Positions 45,095 to 54,896 of a stretch of DNA of 64,000 nt are shown piece after piece. The DNA is taken from NCBI GenBank assembly GCA_000531095.1, contig HG799471.1, positions 185,903 through 249,902 of the forward strand. Reading direction: 5' to 3'. Source of the DNA: Gemmata massiliana. Its GTDB lineage: Bacteria; Planctomycetota; Planctomycetia; Gemmatales; Gemmataceae. Below the pieces are notes generated by a model that made no database searches, was not told where the DNA came from, and worked only from the letters and a program-made list of their open reading frames with translations. Made by a program: the position numbers and the translations under genes. Numbering within the stretch: the first letter of the stretch is position 1; every line of letters starts with the position of its first letter.

Positions 45095-45305
45095 ACGTAC
45101 CCAACGGCACCACGCGACTCGGACCGCCCATGAACAGCGGCCGGGTTTGCTCGCGCCTCTCCACCCGCACATTCGCGCGATCCAAACCGACTCCACGAGC
45201 GCAGAAACCTTCATTAATTGGGCAAAATTCGCTCAGACGATTCTCACCAAAGTCACTCAGCAATCCTGCCGATTAAGTGAGTGCCCGCCGTACACAGGTT
45301 TGCTC

Positions 45306-46268
45306 ATGCTCGTCTGGTTGGCATCTTACCCACGGTCCGGAAACACGCTCCTCCGCCAAGTATTGAAGTCCTGTTTCGATCTGAATTCCTGCGCGGGCCT
45401 GGAGCCGAGTTTAGCTGCCGATCACGCCGGCCCGGACGCCTTCAGTGCGTACTACGGTGCGTACTACTTCGAGGGAGACCCGGAACAGTTCTACCTCCGC
45501 GCCCGAAGCAGCACGGACCTCGTTCTCGTAAAGACACACCAGCAGCCGCGCGACAACGAGAAAGCGATCTACGTCGTTCGCGACGGGCGCCTCGCGCTCA
45601 AAAGTTTCGTAGCGTACCAGGACAGGTACCACCCGGGGGCAAGCACCCCGCACGCCCTTCTGACCGGCGACCACGTGTACGGCGACTGGACCAGTCATTA
45701 TCGGGCGTGGTCCAAGCGCTGCGGTGAAACGCTCACAGTCCGCTTCGAGGAACTCGTCGGAGCGGACACCGCCCTGTTGACCCGGATCGCGGAGTTCCTC
45801 GGGTTCACGGGGCCGATTCGCCCCTGGGTGAACCCACAAGACGAACTCCGTGCAAAGGCCCCCGAATTCTACGGACCCGGGAGCCGCGCCTGGCGGCCCG
45901 ACGAATTTTGGACCCCGGACTTGCTCCGGGCGTTCTACACCCTTCACGGTCATTTGCTCGCAGACCTCGGCTACGCGCTCCCGGCCGAGGTCGCCAGTGC
46001 GGCACACCCTCCCGGATCCGAGCAGGAATCGCGCGTGCTCCGGTGCGCGGCCCTTGCAGCCCGAGTGCGCGAGTTACAAGGCGTGTGTGACGAGCGCCTC
46101 GCCGAGATCAAGCAGTTGAAACAAGCGTGCGACGAGCGCCTCACGGCGATCAACTTCATCACCCGAGAAGCAGAAGCGCGCAACGAGTTGCTCAACGAAG
46201 CGGCTAACGAGTGCTCGCGCCTGCGCGCTCGCGTTGCGGAACTGGAGACCCGCGTTCGTGGTGAGTAA
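45306..46268 (+). CDS. sulfotransferase-domain protein with C-terminal coiled coil
   Basis: A 320-residue protein. The N-terminal 230 residues are a sulfotransferase domain using PAPS, with 5'-phosphosulfate loop LASYPRSGNTLLR and a 3'-phosphate-binding region including YVVRDGRLALKSFVAY. The last 75 residues are a heptad-rich coiled coil with repeated ACDERL/VCDERL units, probably for oligomerisation. ATG 45306 starts at the conserved loop. The acceptor (glycan, lipid or peptide) is unknown. It stands alone after aroK. Confidence 0.85.
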   Translation: MLVWLASYPRSGNTLLRQVLKSCFDLNSCAGLEPSLAADHAGPDAFSAYYGAYYFEGDPEQFYLRARSSTDLVLVKTHQQPRDNEKAIYVVRDGRLALKSFVAYQDRYHPGASTPHALLTGDHVYGDWTSHYRAWSKRCGETLTVRFEELVGADTALLTRIAEFLGFTGPIRPWVNPQDELRAKAPEFYGPGSRAWRPDEFWTPDLLRAFYTLHGHLLADLGYALPAEVASAAHPPGSEQESRVLRCAALAARVRELQGVCDERLAEIKQLKQACDERLTAINFITREAEARNELLNEAANECSRLRARVAELETRVRGE

Positions 46269-46464
46269 ACGACACTCTGTACCCCCTCGCACCGTCACGC
46301 GCCACCCGGCGCCCGCGTCACAACCGGTCGAATTGAAACGCGGCCCGTGACGCACCGTCGTCATTCTTGGCCGGCGCCCGGGGCATTCGGTATAGTGTCG
46401 GGACGGTGTCACCGAAGGCGAGTGCCCCTTAATCTCGCGAAACCATCTGGGCGATCTTCAAGTC

Positions 46465-47646
46465 ATGGAATGGTGGTTCCACCTGCCGATCGTCTTCTGG
46501 TGCCTCACGATCTTCACCTTCGGGCTGATCGTTGGGTCGTTTCTCAACGTCGTCGTCGCGCGCCTGCCCTACGAGAAGAGCCTCATTTGGCCCTCGTCGC
46601 GGTGCTTCGCGTGCTACACCAAGATCCGCGCGTTCGATAACGTCCCCATTCTCGGGTACCTCCGGCTCCGCGGGAAGTGTCGCAAGTGCGGCACCCCGTA
46701 CTCCGCGCGGTACTTGTGGGTCGAGATCGGTACGGGCGTGGCGTTCCTCGCGCTGTTCCTCGCGGAAGTGGTGTTCAACTGGCACGGGATTCCCGGAGTC
46801 AAGTACGACTACCTCACATCAAATGTACCGCCGCCCCAATGTTGGGCGCTGTTCCTCTACCACGCGGCCCTACTCAGCGGGCTGATTGCTGCCGCCGCTG
46901 TGGACGCGGAACACCGAATCATCCCGACGCCGATCACCTACACGGCGATGGTGGTGGGGGTAATTGGCGGCGCGCTGATGCCCTGGCCGTGGCCGCAAGT
47001 GGCGACCGCGATGGGGGCGATCCCGCCCGAAATCACCATGTGGAACCACCCGGACTACATCGGGAAGGTTCCCACCGGCGTGCAACCGTGGCCGTTCTGG
47101 GGGCCGACGTTCGCGTTCGCACCGCCGGGAAGTTGGAAGCTCGGGTTGCTCAACAGCGTGATCGGTGCTCTGGTCGGGTCGCTCGTGATTCGGGTCACGA
47201 AATGGCTGTTCGAGACGGGCTTCGGGCGCGAGGCCCTCGGTCTCGGGGACGCGGACCTGCTCATGATGGCCGGGGCGTTCCTCGGCTGGCAAATCCCGGT
47301 GCTGTCCCTGTTCGTTGGGGCGGTGGCCGCGCTCGTCCTGAAGATACTGGAAGTAATCTTCCGTCCCGACACTCCCCCTGTGACAGCGAACTCGGCCGCC
47401 TCTATCTCTGTCTCTCCGAAAACCGAGGATCAGAACCCGCGCGAACTGCCGTTCGGTCCCGGGTTGGCGATCGGGGTCGTGGTGACGTGGTTCGCGTGGC
47501 CGTGGCTCGGCCCGCAGTTGCAGTCCGCGTTCTTCGATGCGTTTACTTTGGGTCTTCTGGCGGCCGTGATGGGCGTGGGGATCCTTGCCGCGGCCCTGCT
47601 CCTGCGCCGGCCGGTCGACGTGCAACAACCAGTAGCGGCAAAATAA
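46465..47646 (+). CDS. prepilin peptidase (A24 family)
   Basis: A 393-residue polytopic aspartic protease of the PilD/GspO type that cuts and often N-methylates type IV prepilin-like signals. It has an N-terminal cytoplasmic loop with paired CxxC motifs (CFACYTKI, CRKCGTPY) and the two catalytic aspartates in DAEHRIIPTPIT and GLGDADLLMM. It is longer than typical (about 290) because of an extended loop between the membrane segments and an added C-terminal helix pair. Substrates in this window include the DUF1559 protein. hisH follows after 17 bases. Confidence 0.93.
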   Translation: MEWWFHLPIVFWCLTIFTFGLIVGSFLNVVVARLPYEKSLIWPSSRCFACYTKIRAFDNVPILGYLRLRGKCRKCGTPYSARYLWVEIGTGVAFLALFLAEVVFNWHGIPGVKYDYLTSNVPPPQCWALFLYHAALLSGLIAAAAVDAEHRIIPTPITYTAMVVGVIGGALMPWPWPQVATAMGAIPPEITMWNHPDYIGKVPTGVQPWPFWGPTFAFAPPGSWKLGLLNSVIGALVGSLVIRVTKWLFETGFGREALGLGDADLLMMAGAFLGWQIPVLSLFVGAVAALVLKILEVIFRPDTPPVTANSAASISVSPKTEDQNPRELPFGPGLAIGVVVTWFAWPWLGPQLQSAFFDAFTLGLLAAVMGVGILAAALLLRRPVDVQQPVAAK

Positions 47647-47663
47647 CCACTTGAGGTGTTAAC

Positions 47664-48284
47664 GTGAGCGCAACGGTGATTGTGGATTACGGAATGGCAA
47701 ACCTGCGGAGCGTCCAAAAAGCGTTCGAGCAAGTGGGCCATTCCGCCACCATCACGAACGACCCGAAGCACCTGGCTCATGCTGCGAAGATCGTACTACC
47801 GGGCGTCGGGGCGTTCCGCGATGCGATCGCGCGACTGCGAGAAACGGGGATCGACGACGTCGTGCGCCGACATATCGAGTCCGGCCGACCCTTCCTGGGC
47901 ATCTGCCTCGGCATGCAAATGCTGTTCACGCGCAGCCACGAAGACGGCACGCACGAAGGTCTGGGCGTGTTCTCTGGCGACGTGGTACGGTTCCCCTCGG
48001 TGCCGGGGTTGAAGGTACCGCACATGGGTTGGAACACGCTGCGCCTCACGCGCCCGGGGTGCCCCCTGTTTGCCGGGCTGCCGGCCGATCCCGCGGTGTA
48101 CTTCGTTCACTCGTACCTCGCGCGCCCGAATCCGGCTGCGGGTAACATCATTTCCGCGGAAGCCGACTACCCCACACCGTTCTGTGCCGCAGTGTGGAAG
48201 GACAACATCTTCGCCACACAGTTCCACCCGGAAAAGAGCCAGCGCGTCGGACTACAGATGCTCCGCAACTTTGCCGCTCTTTAG
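47664..48284 (+). CDS. hisH: imidazole glycerol phosphate synthase, glutaminase subunit
   Basis: A 206-residue class I glutamine amidotransferase supplying ammonia to HisF in histidine synthesis. The nucleophile Cys is in GICLGMQML, and the His-Glu pair in ATQFHPEKSQ. The N-terminus VIVDYGMANLRSVQKAF is typical. GTG start 47664. It is separated by about 18 kb from hisDCB, and hisF is not beside it. Confidence 0.96.
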   Translation: MSATVIVDYGMANLRSVQKAFEQVGHSATITNDPKHLAHAAKIVLPGVGAFRDAIARLRETGIDDVVRRHIESGRPFLGICLGMQMLFTRSHEDGTHEGLGVFSGDVVRFPSVPGLKVPHMGWNTLRLTRPGCPLFAGLPADPAVYFVHSYLARPNPAAGNIISAEADYPTPFCAAVWKDNIFATQFHPEKSQRVGLQMLRNFAAL

Positions 48285-48289
48285 TCGCG

Positions 48290-48380
48290 GTCAAAGGTCA
48301 CAAGGTCGCAGGTCGTAAAATCAAATACCCCAACCCTGTGGGTAATTGATTTTACGACCTGCGACCTTGTGACCTTTGAC
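48290..48380. repeat. 35-bp perfect inverted repeat between convergent genes
   Basis: Arms 48290-48324 and 48346-48380 are exact reverse complements (GTCAAAGGTCACAAGGTCGC... to the matching end), spacer 21 bases. It occupies almost all of the gap between hisH and the Pro-rich gene and ends 10 bases from the latter's stop. It is a possible bidirectional terminator, though much longer than usual and without T-tracts. Confidence 0.88.
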
Positions 48381-48390
48381 TACGCAGAGA

Positions 48391-50841
48391 CTATTTCCGC
48401 GGCGCGCCCTGGTTGAAGCCGGCCGGATCGAACTCATCCCCACCAGTCGGTCCGGTCACCGGCAGTTTCGGCGGAGCCGTCGTACCGAACTGCGAACCGC
48501 TCGCCGGCTGAACCGGTGCCGCGCCGGGAAGGGGCGGGAGCGGAGCCGGTGTTCCGGCGCTTGCGGGCGGAATCGGCGGAACCGTCGGCTTCGGAACCGG
48601 CACTACGGGCGGCGAAACCAGCGGATCGGCGACCGGGATCGGCGGGGCGGTCGGAACCGGCACGGTGGGAGCCGGGATCGAAGGCGCCGAAGGCAGCGCC
48701 GGAGCAGGAACAGAAACCGGTGGCAGAGCCGGCTCGGACGGAAGACCGGGCGTCGGACGCGGGAGCGCGTCCGAACTCGGCGGCGCCGGCGGGAGCACGG
48801 GATCGGCCTTCTGCGAAACCACCGGTGCCGTCGGCGTTACGGGCACCGAAACGGCGGGCGGAACCACAGGCGTCACGGCAACCGGCGTCCCGATGGCCAG
48901 CGCGGTCCACGCTTCGAGCGTGAGGTACATGACCGTTTGACGCGACGCGACCGACGGCTGCTTCTGGCCACCGTGTGCGGTGAGCGTCTTCACGAGCAGC
49001 GGGCTAGCACCCGGGTCGTCCTTGCGCAACTGCCCCGCGACCGCACGGAGGTTGGCCCGCGTGGGTTGCTGCGCCGTTTCACCCGCCGCGACACGGGTCA
49101 GTTTGAACTTCCCTTTGTAATCCCCCGCGTGGCAATCGACGCACTGGTTCGCGAGGAACGGCTGCACCCGCGTGGCAAACAGGTTCGCGGCTTCGGGCGT
49201 CACGTCCGCTTCGGGTTCCACGACCGGCATGGTCGGCCGCGCGTTGAGTTCGGCCGGGAGTGTCGGCGTTTGCGGCGCGGTCATCTTCGGCGCGCCGTCC
49301 GACGGGAACTGCTGGAGCGACCGTTCCAGGGACGTCGTAAGTGACGCAGCAGACGAGTTGTTCGGGTAGAGCTTCTGCACCGCGCGAGCTTCCGTCAGGG
49401 CTTGTTCACGCATGCCACTGAACATGCACCACTGGGCCACCTTCAGCCGAGCATTCGCGTCCGTCGCGGGCACCTTTGCGAGCATGAACTGGTAAATGTC
49501 GTCTTTCGTCTCGCCGACGAACTGTACCTGGCTCCGCGTGAACGACCGGTCGAGCGCCCCCTGGCGCACCACAACGACGTCACCGCGAACCGTCACCGTC
49601 CCCTCGATCAGCTTGTCGTCCTTGAGCACTACGTACTTCCCGCTCACCGCGGTCAGTTCGGGTTGCGTGGTCGCGGTAGTTCCGCCCGCAGTCGATTTCT
49701 CCGGAGCGGGAACCGGCGCCGCCGGCGGTTGGGACACGGACGGTTGAGTTGGCACCGGCACCACGGGCGAAGCCGTGGGCTTCGCGGGCTTCACCGGGTT
49801 CGACACCTCGGGTGTGGGGATCAGCGGCAGCGGTTCGGTGGCCACCTTCGGCGCGGCCGGTGGGGTCGCAGGGGCCGACGGCACGATCGGCTTCTCGGGT
49901 ACCACGGGCAGGTCCGGAACGACTGGAGCCGGGGTCGTAGTCTTCAGTGCGGCCGGCGGAACCGCGGGCGTCGGCGACGGAACGAGCGGAAGAACCGGTG
50001 GGGTGCTCGGCGCGGGCGGCACCACGAGCGGATCAGAAGCCGGCAGGCTGGGCGGGGTCACCGCCGCGGGAGGCAACACGGGCGGAGTCGAGGTCGAAGG
50101 TCCGGGCGGAATCGCCGGTGGCGCTGTGGGTGTAGCGGGCGGAAGGCTCGGCACCGGGAGGTCCAAAGACGGCGCCGACGGCACCGGCACGACGGGCGGA
50201 GTCGTGGCCGCAGGAGGCAGCGCGGGCGGGGTCGACGGCACGGGCGGAAGAGCCGGGGCTGCTGGTTCCACAGCCGGCACCGACGGAATCACGGGCGGTA
50301 AAACCGGAGGGGTGGACGACGGCGGCGGAACCACAGGCGCCGGCGGAATGTCCACGGAAGGCACCGGCAGCGCGGGCACGCTGGGCGGAACCGAGGGCGC
50401 GGTCGGAGCCGACGGAACGAGCGGCAGGTCGACCGGCTTCGGAAGCGGCGGAGGCGGAACCGCGGGGCCGGCAGGCGGCAACTCGGGCAGAACCGGCGGA
50501 ATCACCGGTGCCGACGGGATCGCGGGAGCACTCGGCCCCGGCGGGATCGGCGGAAGGCCCGATGCGGGTTCCGAGTACGAGGCCGGAACCGGCGGAATGG
50601 ACAGAACAGGCGGCGCGGCCGAATCGCTCGCCTTCGCGGGCGTAACGGGCATCACCTGTGGTTCGTCGGGCGGAGTGGTGATCGGCGGCAGTGCGAGCCG
50701 CGGAACCTCGTCGCCCGACTGGGGTGACGCACTCGCGGTGCTGCTCGGCAGCGGCCCGTTTAAATTCGGGAGCTGCGCGTACACGACTAGCGCGGCCACG
50801 GCGACAGCCGCAGCAGTGACGAGCCAATAGTTTGTTCTCAT
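48391..50841 (-). CDS. membrane-anchored Pro-rich protein with c-type haem motif
   Basis: An 816-residue protein. One N-terminal transmembrane helix ([16 protein letters not shown]) is followed by about 350 residues of Pro/Val/Ala/Ser low complexity, a small folded region (about 395-510: [14 protein letters not shown] ... then TPR-like helices), a cytochrome-like segment with a haem-binding CVDCH at about 566-570, and another Pro-rich tail of about 160 residues. It probably spans the periplasm, with the Pro-rich parts as rods. The CVDCH region resembles planctomycete cytochrome C domains ([16 protein letters not shown]). It may be an electron-transfer or structural protein; function unknown. 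Confidence 0.75.
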   Translation of the reverse strand: MRTNYWLVTAAAVAVAALVVYAQLPNLNGPLPSSTASASPQSGDEVPRLALPPITTPPDEPQVMPVTPAKASDSAAPPVLSIPPVPASYSEPASGLPPIPPGPSAPAIPSAPVIPPVLPELPPAGPAVPPPPLPKPVDLPLVPSAPTAPSVPPSVPALPVPSVDIPPAPVVPPPSSTPPVLPPVIPSVPAVEPAAPALPPVPSTPPALPPAATTPPVVPVPSAPSLDLPVPSLPPATPTAPPAIPPGPSTSTPPVLPPAAVTPPSLPASDPLVVPPAPSTPPVLPLVPSPTPAVPPAALKTTTPAPVVPDLPVVPEKPIVPSAPATPPAAPKVATEPLPLIPTPEVSNPVKPAKPTASPVVPVPTQPSVSQPPAAPVPAPEKSTAGGTTATTQPELTAVSGKYVVLKDDKLIEGTVTVRGDVVVVRQGALDRSFTRSQVQFVGETKDDIYQFMLAKVPATDANARLKVAQWCMFSGMREQALTEARAVQKLYPNNSSAASLTTSLERSLQQFPSDGAPKMTAPQTPTLPAELNARPTMPVVEPEADVTPEAANLFATRVQPFLANQCVDCHAGDYKGKFKLTRVAAGETAQQPTRANLRAVAGQLRKDDPGASPLLVKTLTAHGGQKQPSVASRQTVMYLTLEAWTALAIGTPVAVTPVVPPAVSVPVTPTAPVVSQKADPVLPPAPPSSDALPRPTPGLPSEPALPPVSVPAPALPSAPSIPAPTVPVPTAPPIPVADPLVSPPVVPVPKPTVPPIPPASAGTPAPLPPLPGAAPVQPASGSQFGTTAPPKLPVTGPTGGDEFDPAGFNQGAPRK

Positions 50842-50901
50842 AGTGCCGCTCGCCATACCGTGGGACCGGATTACGGGCAAGCCCACTTAGCGGAGTTTCG
50901 T

Positions 50902-52140
50902 ATGAAGGTCGAGATCATCTCCATCGGTAGCGAAATCACCAGCGGCCAGAACCTCGACACCAACTCACAGTGGCTGAGTCGGCGCCTGGCGGAGATCGGC
51001 GTCCCGGTCGCGTTCCATACCACCGTTGCCGACGACCTCGCCGACAACATCGCGTGCTTCCAGATCGCGGCGGCCCGCGCGGACCTCGTCATCAGCACCG
51101 GCGGGCTCGGGCCGACCCAGGACGACCTCACGCGCGAGGTGATCGCGGCCGTCGCGGGGGTGGAGTTACTGGAACACGCGGCGTCGCTCGCCCACATCGC
51201 GGACATGTTCGCGAAGCGCGGGCGCGTGATGCCGGACCGCAACCACGTTCAGGCCCTCATCCCCGCGGGCGCGGAGCCGATCTTCAACGTGTGCGGTACG
51301 GCCCCGGGCATCTGGGCGCAGGTGGGTAAGGCCGTCATCATCGCCATGCCGGGCGTCCCGTCCGAGATGTACCGCATGTACTCGGAGCAGGTACAACCGC
51401 GCCTGCTCGCGATGGGTATGGGCGGGGGCGTGTTCATCCAACGGAAGATCAACACGTTCGGTACGGGCGAATCGGCGGTCGAGGCGAAGCTGCTCGACCT
51501 CACGCGCCGCGGTCACGTTCCGGAAGTGGGCATCACTGTAAGCGACGCGGTGATTTCACTCCGCATTCTCGCGCGGGCCGCGACCCTTGCGGAAGCCCAG
51601 GCCCAAATCATCCCGATCGAGGTGACGATCCGCGAGCGCCTGGCTGAACTTGTCTTCGGGTCCGAGGAGGAAGAACTTCAGGACGTGGTGGTGCGGTTGC
51701 TCCACGAGAAGCGCAAAACGCTCGCGACCGCGGAGAGCATTACGGGCGGGTTGGTGGCTCACCGTGTTTGTCTGGTGCCCGGGGCGAGTGACTACTTCCG
51801 CGGTGGCGTGGTGAGCTACACGGACGAAGTGAAGGCCCGCGAACTCGGCGTCCCCCCTGCCCTGTTGGAGCAATACGGCGCGGTGAGCGAACCCGTCGCC
51901 CGAGCAATGGCGGAAGGCGTTCGCGCGAAGTTCGGCACGGACTTGGGCGTATCAACAACAGGTTTCGCGGGTCCGGGCGGCGGGACCGAGGAGAATCCCG
52001 TGGGCACCGCGTTCGTGGGTTTGGCCCACGCTGGCGGGTGCGAGGTCGTCCGCTGGGGGTGGCTCGGCACGCGCTACGAGATCATGAGCCGCACCGCGAA
52101 ACTGGCCCTCAACGCGGTGCGACTGGAGCTGATGAAGTAG
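50902..52140 (+). CDS. cinA: CinA family nicotinamide-nucleotide amidohydrolase
   Basis: A 412-residue full-length CinA with an N-terminal molybdopterin-binding-like domain ([18 protein letters not shown] ... [16 protein letters not shown]) and a C-terminal PncC deamidase domain ([54 protein letters not shown]). It recycles pyridine nucleotides by deamidating NMN and may hydrolyse ADP-ribose. ATG 50902 starts at the conserved MKVEIISIG. Confidence 0.95.
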   Translation: MKVEIISIGSEITSGQNLDTNSQWLSRRLAEIGVPVAFHTTVADDLADNIACFQIAAARADLVISTGGLGPTQDDLTREVIAAVAGVELLEHAASLAHIADMFAKRGRVMPDRNHVQALIPAGAEPIFNVCGTAPGIWAQVGKAVIIAMPGVPSEMYRMYSEQVQPRLLAMGMGGGVFIQRKINTFGTGESAVEAKLLDLTRRGHVPEVGITVSDAVISLRILARAATLAEAQAQIIPIEVTIRERLAELVFGSEEEELQDVVVRLLHEKRKTLATAESITGGLVAHRVCLVPGASDYFRGGVVSYTDEVKARELGVPPALLEQYGAVSEPVARAMAEGVRAKFGTDLGVSTTGFAGPGGGTEENPVGTAFVGLAHAGGCEVVRWGWLGTRYEIMSRTAKLALNAVRLELMK

Positions 52141-52344
52141 GAGCAACTCATACGTCGCGCAACGAATTTAAGAATGGACGGAGAACGGTGCCTTGCGAGC
52201 GAGTGTTCCTCACCTGCAACTCTTCCGGGCGGCCGAATGACGCGACCAACTCGCCGTAATTCCTCTGTTCGCGGCCGATCTCCCTTATCGGCCGACCAAT
52301 CACCTCCCCAATATGGCCCCCGCATTTGAGTTCACTTTCACGAC

Positions 52345-53610
52345 TTACCTGCGCGGCCCGGGCTTCCCCGGGCCGTTTCGTTTCCCCTTCGGCTTTTGTG
52401 GTCTTTGCTGCCCGTTGTTCGGGGCGGGACGGCTGCCGCCACCGCCTTTGGTCCCGGGTTTCGGCTGAGTGGGCGCCGGCGCCGTGAGCGTGTAATCGAA
52501 GTCCGGCAGCGTGATGCGCGGGAGCCGCTGACCGACCTGGCGCTCGATTCGAGCCAGGGACTCTTCTTCTTCGCGCGATACGAGAATAAATGCGTCGCCC
52601 GTAGCTCCGCCGCGCCCCGTGCGCCCGATCCGGTGAACGTAGTCCTCGGGCACGTCGGGCACGTCGGTGCTGATAACGTGGGTGATGTGGTTCACGTCCA
52701 ACCCGCGGGCGGCGATGTTCGTCGCGACCATCACCTGGTACTTCCCGCGGCGGAAGCCTTCCATTGCGGTGGTGCGCTGGGACGGGGTGCGATTACTGTG
52801 CAGTTCCGCGACCGTGAACCCGTCGGACGCGACCGCACGGGCGATTTTCTTCGCGCCGTGTTTGGTGCGCGTGAATACCAGCACCGAGGGCATCTCGGTT
52901 TCGCGCAACAGGTGTCGGAGCAGAGCGGTTTTCAGGTGCGTGGGGACCGGGTACGCGGCCTGCGTGATGCCCACCGCCGTGGAGCTGCGCCGGCCGATTT
53001 GCACCGTGGCCGGGGCGCGCAGGATCTCGTTGGCGAGCTTGGCGATGACCGGCGGCATGGTCGCGGAGAACAGCAGCGTGTGCGAGCGCGCCGGCATCCG
53101 CGCGATGATTTTCCTGACGTCGGGTAAGAACCCCATGTCAAAGAGGCTGTCGGCCTCGTCCAGCACGAGTGTGGTAGCGCGGTCGAACTTGGCGACGTTG
53201 CGCTGGATGAAATCGAGCAAGCGACCGGGGGTCGCGACGATGATGTCCGTGCCCGCACGGAGCGCCCGTTCCTGTGGACCCATTGAGCGCCCGCCGACCA
53301 CCAATGCGCTCCGAACTTGTGTGTGCTTTGCCAGTCCGTTGCACACGTCGCTGATCTGCTCCGCGAGTTCGCGCGTGGGGGACAGGATCAGCACCCGGGT
53401 GCCGCCGCGCGGCTGCCCGATGAGCCGATGGAGGATTGGCAACAGGAACGCGGCCGTTTTCCCGGTCCCGGTTTGGGCCGTGGCGATGATGTCGCGCCCG
53501 GCGAGCCCGGGGGGGATCGAGCCGGCCTGAACGGGGGTCGGCTCCTTGTACCCGAGTTCCTGGGTGGCGCGAACGAGGAGCGGGTGCAAACCGAGAGCTT
53601 TGAAGGGCAT
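52345..53610 (-). CDS. DEAD-box RNA helicase
   Basis: A 421-residue helicase of the RhlE-like group. Motifs in order: Q motif (GYKEPTPVQAGSIPPGLAG), AQTGTGKT, PTRELAEQ, ATPGRLLD, DEAD, SAT, the FTRTKHGAKKIARAV region, HRIGRTGRGG. The tail after residue 375 is Gly/Pro/Arg/Lys-rich and probably binds RNA. It likely unwinds rRNA or mRNA structures. ATG 53610 has GGAG six bases upstream; GTG 53613 is adjacent. Confidence 0.95.
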   Translation of the reverse strand: MPFKALGLHPLLVRATQELGYKEPTPVQAGSIPPGLAGRDIIATAQTGTGKTAAFLLPILHRLIGQPRGGTRVLILSPTRELAEQISDVCNGLAKHTQVRSALVVGGRSMGPQERALRAGTDIIVATPGRLLDFIQRNVAKFDRATTLVLDEADSLFDMGFLPDVRKIIARMPARSHTLLFSATMPPVIAKLANEILRAPATVQIGRRSSTAVGITQAAYPVPTHLKTALLRHLLRETEMPSVLVFTRTKHGAKKIARAVASDGFTVAELHSNRTPSQRTTAMEGFRRGKYQVMVATNIAARGLDVNHITHVISTDVPDVPEDYVHRIGRTGRGGATGDAFILVSREEEESLARIERQVGQRLPRITLPDFDYTLTAPAPTQPKPGTKGGGGSRPAPNNGQQRPQKPKGKRNGPGKPGPRR

Positions 53611-53699
53611 CACGACTCCGAGAACACCGGATTAAGAGTAGGGTAGTGTACGGTTCCCGGCGCGCTCGTGTGTGAATTGTGAGGGCAATAATTGCGCTC

Positions 53700-53942
53700 T
53701 CATTCCGGCCAGATCCACGCGCACACGGCCATGAACGCGGCGACGGCGAGGAGCATGAGCGGGAACACCCACCACGGCGGCGGCCCCATTTTCTGCTTCG
53801 GGTCGCGCGGGACGGGCGGGGCGGTCGGCTCGTCGTCACCGGGGATGCGGTTCGCCAAGTCGAAGACCACGACGACGAGCGCGAGGAACACGATCACCGT
53901 GAACGTCATGCAGACCGGGAAGCAGGCGAAGAGGGGCGTCAT
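53700..53942 (-). CDS. small two-helix membrane protein, unknown
   Basis: An 80-residue protein with two hydrophobic helices (CMTFTVIVFLALVVVVFDLA and VFPLMLLAVAAFMAVCAWIW) joined by a Pro-rich polar loop containing PRDPKQKMGPPPWW. The start at 53942 gives a protein made up entirely of these elements; upstream in-frame sequence is not protein-like. It lies 89 bases upstream of the helicase gene on the same strand. No family recognised. Confidence 0.55.
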   Translation of the reverse strand: MTPLFACFPVCMTFTVIVFLALVVVVFDLANRIPGDDEPTAPPVPRDPKQKMGPPPWWVFPLMLLAVAAFMAVCAWIWPE

Positions 53943-54077
53943 GTTGGCGCTTCGGGCAATGATTTCGATCGTGTTGCGCGTTCCGCGTGCTTCGTGATAG
54001 AATAGGAGTATCACCCGGCCATGCCGCAGGACGCACATCTAACCACACGGGTGTCCTCTCGCGAGTGAGGTTCTGTT

Positions 54078-54794
54078 GTGTTGTTTATACGCTCAATCAA
54101 ATTTTGTTCTGCCCTCGTAGCGGCCGCGATTGCAGGCGGGGTCGCGTTCGCCGGTCCCGGAGGCGGACACGGCGGGGGCGGGCATCCGGGTGGTGGGCAC
54201 CCCGGTGGCGGACATCCCGGCGGCGGTCGCCCTGGAGGTGGAGCCTACCACGCACCGGCGGGCGGGTACCACGGGCACTACTACACTCCCTATTACGGCT
54301 ACCGAACCGTCGGAATCGGGCTCGGCTACGGCGGGTACGGGTACGGGTACGGTTTGGGCTACGGTAATTTGGGATACGGCTACGGTGGGTACGGTTACAG
54401 CGGCGGGTACGGCTACAGTCCACTGAACTACGGCTATAGCAGCCTCGGTACCCCCTCGATCCCGGGAACCTATTATCCATCGGGTCCGTCGTACCAAGTG
54501 CTCCCGGCCCAACCGCAGGATCCGTCCCCGACGCCGATCCCGCTGCCCAACCCGAGCACTTCGGGTGATCCGGCCCCGGCCACGATTACTGTGATCGCGT
54601 CCGAAGGGGCGAAGGTGACTTTTGAAGGCATCGAGAACGACCAGACCGGCACGCGGCACTCGTTCACCACGAAGCCGATCGCCCCGGGCGCCGAGACGCG
54701 CGTGAGCGTGAAGGTGGACGGACCGGGCGGACCGGCGACGATCTCGATCGGCGTGCGCGCCGGGGAGAAGGCGACCGTCGATATGCGCAAGTGA
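54078..54794 (+). CDS. secreted Gly/Tyr-rich protein with TIGR03000-type domain
   Basis: A 238-residue exported protein: signal peptide (ALVAAAIAGGVAFA), a Gly/His-rich then Gly/Tyr-rich repeat region (units of GYGYG) to about residue 135, a Pro-rich linker, and a C-terminal beta domain (VIASEGAKVTFEGIENDQTGTRHSF ... GVRAGEKATVDMRK) of the planctomycete TIGR03000 type. It is probably a surface or cell-wall protein. GTG start 54078 with GAGG upstream. The Gly/Tyr region is encoded by imperfect DNA repeats, so its length may vary between strains. Confidence 0.82.
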   Translation: MLFIRSIKFCSALVAAAIAGGVAFAGPGGGHGGGGHPGGGHPGGGHPGGGRPGGGAYHAPAGGYHGHYYTPYYGYRTVGIGLGYGGYGYGYGLGYGNLGYGYGGYGYSGGYGYSPLNYGYSSLGTPSIPGTYYPSGPSYQVLPAQPQDPSPTPIPLPNPSTSGDPAPATITVIASEGAKVTFEGIENDQTGTRHSFTTKPIAPGAETRVSVKVDGPGGPATISIGVRAGEKATVDMRK

Positions 54795-54896
54795 TTCTCG
54801 TAAACTAATCGGGTGCCCGCGGCCCGCCGCGTTCCCACCTCCGCGGGCCGAGTGCCGCGGGAGTGGGACGCGCCGTAAACAGCTACGAAAGTGCCG

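Noticed and set aside
49775..50830. 351-residue Gly-rich plus-strand frame
   Set aside because: It is the antisense of Pro/Ala/Val repeats (CCN/GGN), so Gly-rich sequence is expected by chance.
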